DNA of 64,000 nucleotides from Minwuiaceae bacterium. GTDB taxonomy: Bacteria; Pseudomonadota; Alphaproteobacteria; Minwuiales; Minwuiaceae. The stretch spans positions 144,157 through 208,156 of the forward strand of contig JANQEE010000039.1 of the NCBI GenBank assembly GCA_028278525.1. The letters are read 5' to 3'. The notes below the pieces were generated by a model that did not search any database, was not told the origin of the DNA, and worked only from the letters and a program-made list of their open reading frames with translations. A program made the position numbers and the translations under genes. Of the stretch, positions 62,476 to 64,000 are shown piece after piece; the first letter of the stretch is position 1, and each line of letters starts with the position of its first letter.

Positions 62476-63336
62476 GTGTCGACCGGAGAAACCATCGAAC
62501 GTCTGCTGACTGGCGAGTTGCGAAGCCGTAAGGCGCCGGACGAAGCCGCATGGCACGCCATTTGGCAGGACGAGCGGCTTGGCTCACTCGACCCGACTGT
62601 TTCGGCGCTGACCGGTGGCATGCTCGCCGACCGCCTGCCCTGGGTATTCGTGGCCGGCTATCAGTCGGCGATCCGGACCGTTTTCCCCGAGGTGCCGGCG
62701 ACAGGCTGGGCCGCTTTCGCCGCGACCGAGAACAGGGACGATCCCTCAGTAGACGCCGGCCTGCAACTTACGTCGGACGGCAGGGAGATGCGGCTGAACG
62801 CCCGCAAATCCTGGATCGCCCAATCCCGCCTCGTCGAGCATCTGGTCGTGACCGCCCGCGACGGCGCCGAAACCACAGCTTGCGTATTGGTCCGGCGCGA
62901 CCAGCCGGGCGTCACCCTCACCCATCGCGACGCACCCCGGTTTCTCGGTGCCATGAGTCAGGGCTACGCCGTGTTCGAGAATGTCCGGATCGCGCCGGAG
63001 CATGTGTTTTCGGGCGACCGCATCCGCCGCTTCGGGCGGAATGAACCGGCATTCGTGATGCTGGCGGGCGTCGGCTTCCTGTTGAGCCGGCTTGCCGGAG
63101 CCGATGCGTCACTGGCGGCCTCCCTGGCCGACCTCGCGCGCGGCCTGGCGGCCGAATGCGACACGCCGGATCCGTCCCCGCCGGCGCTGGCTCGGCTGGA
63201 TCGCTCGCTGCAGGACTGCATCGGACAGTTCGCCGAAGTCGTGGACGCAGGCGCGATACCGAATTGGGCGGAGGATAACCGCCTGTTGTCGATGTACAGC
63301 GAACGCCTGCAAAAGCGCGGCAAAACCGCCCAATAG
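62476..63336 (+). CDS. Acyl-CoA dehydrogenase-like protein, short
   Basis: 286 residues from GTG 62476, with GGGGGAA before it; the frame is open from 62431. Sequence such as TGWAAFAATENRDD, KSWIAQSRLVEHLVV and GYAVFENVRIAPEHVF resembles the N-terminal and middle domain of acyl-CoA dehydrogenases. The C-terminal helical domain is only about 100 residues and the usual catalytic glutamate region is not recognised. It may be an acyl-CoA dehydrogenase-related protein with another role, or one subunit of a two-subunit enzyme; no partner is visible in the window. Confidence 0.75.
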   Translation: MSTGETIERLLTGELRSRKAPDEAAWHAIWQDERLGSLDPTVSALTGGMLADRLPWVFVAGYQSAIRTVFPEVPATGWAAFAATENRDDPSVDAGLQLTSDGREMRLNARKSWIAQSRLVEHLVVTARDGAETTACVLVRRDQPGVTLTHRDAPRFLGAMSQGYAVFENVRIAPEHVFSGDRIRRFGRNEPAFVMLAGVGFLLSRLAGADASLAASLADLARGLAAECDTPDPSPPALARLDRSLQDCIGQFAEVVDAGAIPNWAEDNRLLSMYSERLQKRGKTAQ

Positions 63337-63343
63337 AAACGCT

Positions 63344-63685
63344 CTATTCGGCAGCGTCTTCCGTCAGAGCGACCGGCTCGCCGTCGACCCTTAACTCGCC
63401 GGCAGCGTTGTCGACCGTGACATAGTGGTCGTAGAAGGTCAGCGTCGGCCGAACGCCGAACCGCTTCTCCATCATCGGCCACCAATCCTCGTTGTACCAG
63501 GCCTCTGCGGCCTCCCGCGACTCCCACAGATAGACGCCGCCACTGCCTTCGTCGCCGTTCAGGTAATCCTTGCGGATCAGCCCTTTCATCCCGAGATACA
63601 TCGGCGCCGACAGCTTCGCGCCTTCGATCGCCTCTTCCTTACTGCGTTTGCTGCCCGTCGGGATTTGAACAATCGCAATCAGCAT
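63344..63685 (-). CDS. YdhR/antibiotic-biosynthesis-monooxygenase-like small protein
   Basis: 113 residues from ATG 63685. The ferredoxin-like pattern LIAIVQIPTGSKRSKEEAIE, KGLIRKDYLNGDEGSGGVYL and WESREAAEAWYNEDWWPMME is typical of dimeric alpha-beta barrel (ABM, YdhR-type) proteins. It may be an oxygenase needing no cofactor or a small-molecule-binding protein. The gene ends eight bases after the convergent acyl-CoA dehydrogenase-like gene. Family by pattern only. Confidence 0.75.
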   Translation of the reverse strand: MLIAIVQIPTGSKRSKEEAIEGAKLSAPMYLGMKGLIRKDYLNGDEGSGGVYLWESREAAEAWYNEDWWPMMEKRFGVRPTLTFYDHYVTVDNAAGELRVDGEPVALTEDAAE

Positions 63686-63779
63686 CGTGCCGCCCCTTCG
63701 AAACGGATGGTTCCAGAGACCCATTTGATCCGTTGCCGGGCCGGCATGCAAGGCCGCCGCTGTCGGATTGTGAAGAGAA

Positions 63780-63866
63780 TGGTGCCCCCAGGGAGACTCG
63801 AACTCCCACTTCCGTAAGGAAAACAGATTTTGAGTCTGCCGCGTCTACCAGTTCCGCCACAGGGGC
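63780..63866 (-). tRNA. tRNA-Leu (anticodon CAA)
   Basis: On the minus strand an 87-base cloverleaf runs from GCCCCTG at the 5' end to TGGGGGC, discriminator A and encoded CCA. The D-loop has TGGTAGACGC, the anticodon arm CAGA-CTCAAAA-TCTG puts CAA at 34-36, a long variable arm follows (class II tRNA), and the T-arm has GGGAGTTCGAGTCTCCC. This decodes UUG. Confidence 0.95.
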
Positions 63867-63896
63867 ACGGGACGGTACGTTACCGAACGACGGCGG

Positions 63897-63924
63897 ATCA
63901 TAACCGCAAGCCCGTCATGGTCAA
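63897..63924 (-). promoter_or_regulatory. Promoter of the tRNA-Leu gene
   Basis: TTGACC (63919-63924) and TATGAT (63897-63902), with 16 bases between, match the sigma-70 consensus well and lie about 30 bases from the tRNA 5' end. This is the best promoter in the window. Confidence 0.65.
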
Positions 63925-64000
63925 TGATTGAGTCTTCGTTCAAGCAGCCGAGCCGGCCCGCTCCCCCTTCCCAACCACCCATACAGGGTACCCTCGGGGT

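Noticed and set aside
1..64000. CRISPR arrays, rRNA, prophage genes, riboswitches
   Set aside because: No repeat-spacer pattern, rRNA stretch, phage structural gene or recognisable riboswitch core was found on either strand by eye.

Overview
The window is 64 kb of GC-rich, gene-dense bacterial DNA with no phage, insertion sequence, CRISPR or rRNA. Gram-negative porin, RbbA-type exporter, outer-membrane lipoproteins, a quinohemoprotein amine dehydrogenase operon and many CoA/Rieske/SMP-30 catabolic genes point to a free-living alphaproteobacterium (Rhodospirillales-like by gene style; this is an inference, not a phylogeny).

Layout. 0-8 kb: end of a LysR regulator, then a minus-strand catabolic unit (RraA-like aldolase, cytochrome P450, VOC-bicupin fusion), a Nudix hydrolase, a large patatin-like lipase and an isopropylmalate/tartrate-dehydrogenase-family enzyme. 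7.7-10.7 kb: the most striking locus, a six-TM histidine kinase divergent from a clear CqsA-type alpha-hydroxyketone autoinducer synthase across an AT-rich spacer. 10.8-19.4 kb: SMP-30 lactonase, porin, a yhiI-rbbA-yhhJ export operon behind a near-consensus FNR/FixK box, and a chemoreceptor-like protein. 19.4-21.8 kb: gene-poor patch with a four-cysteine unknown, the decayed 3' end of an iron-type ABC permease, and a NarL-type response regulator. 21.8-32.3 kb: enoyl-CoA hydratase; an operon of carboxymuconolactone decarboxylase family protein, beta-hydroxyacid dehydrogenase, Rieske protein and a giant single-chain ABC exporter; then a glycosyltransferase-DUF3047-DUF547 group.

32.4-42.8 kb: an AtzG-AtzE-AtzH (HpxXYZ-like) amidase cluster faces away from a complete quinohemoprotein amine dehydrogenase operon (qhpG, A, D, C, B, F, E). 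Every residue needed for the CTQ cofactor and three thioether cross-links is present in QhpC. The products cooperate: QhpD makes the thioether bonds, QhpG oxidises the tryptophan, QhpE cuts the leader, QhpF exports the gamma subunit, and A/B complete the periplasmic enzyme.

43-64 kb: a secreted S8 protease lipoprotein and a small lipoprotein; CoA-linked catabolism (DUF35 protein, thiolase, enoyl-CoA hydratase, SMP-30, Rieske oxygenase, CrtI/PYROXD2-like oxidase); a polar amino-acid ABC transporter without its ATPase; ArsC-like and Asp/Glu-racemase-like proteins; a peptidoglycan-binding lipoprotein; a CHASE histidine kinase with a response regulator that has lost its HD-GYP metal ligands; an ABC exporter; a short acyl-CoA-dehydrogenase-like protein; an ABM/YdhR-like protein; and tRNA-Leu(CAA) with its promoter.
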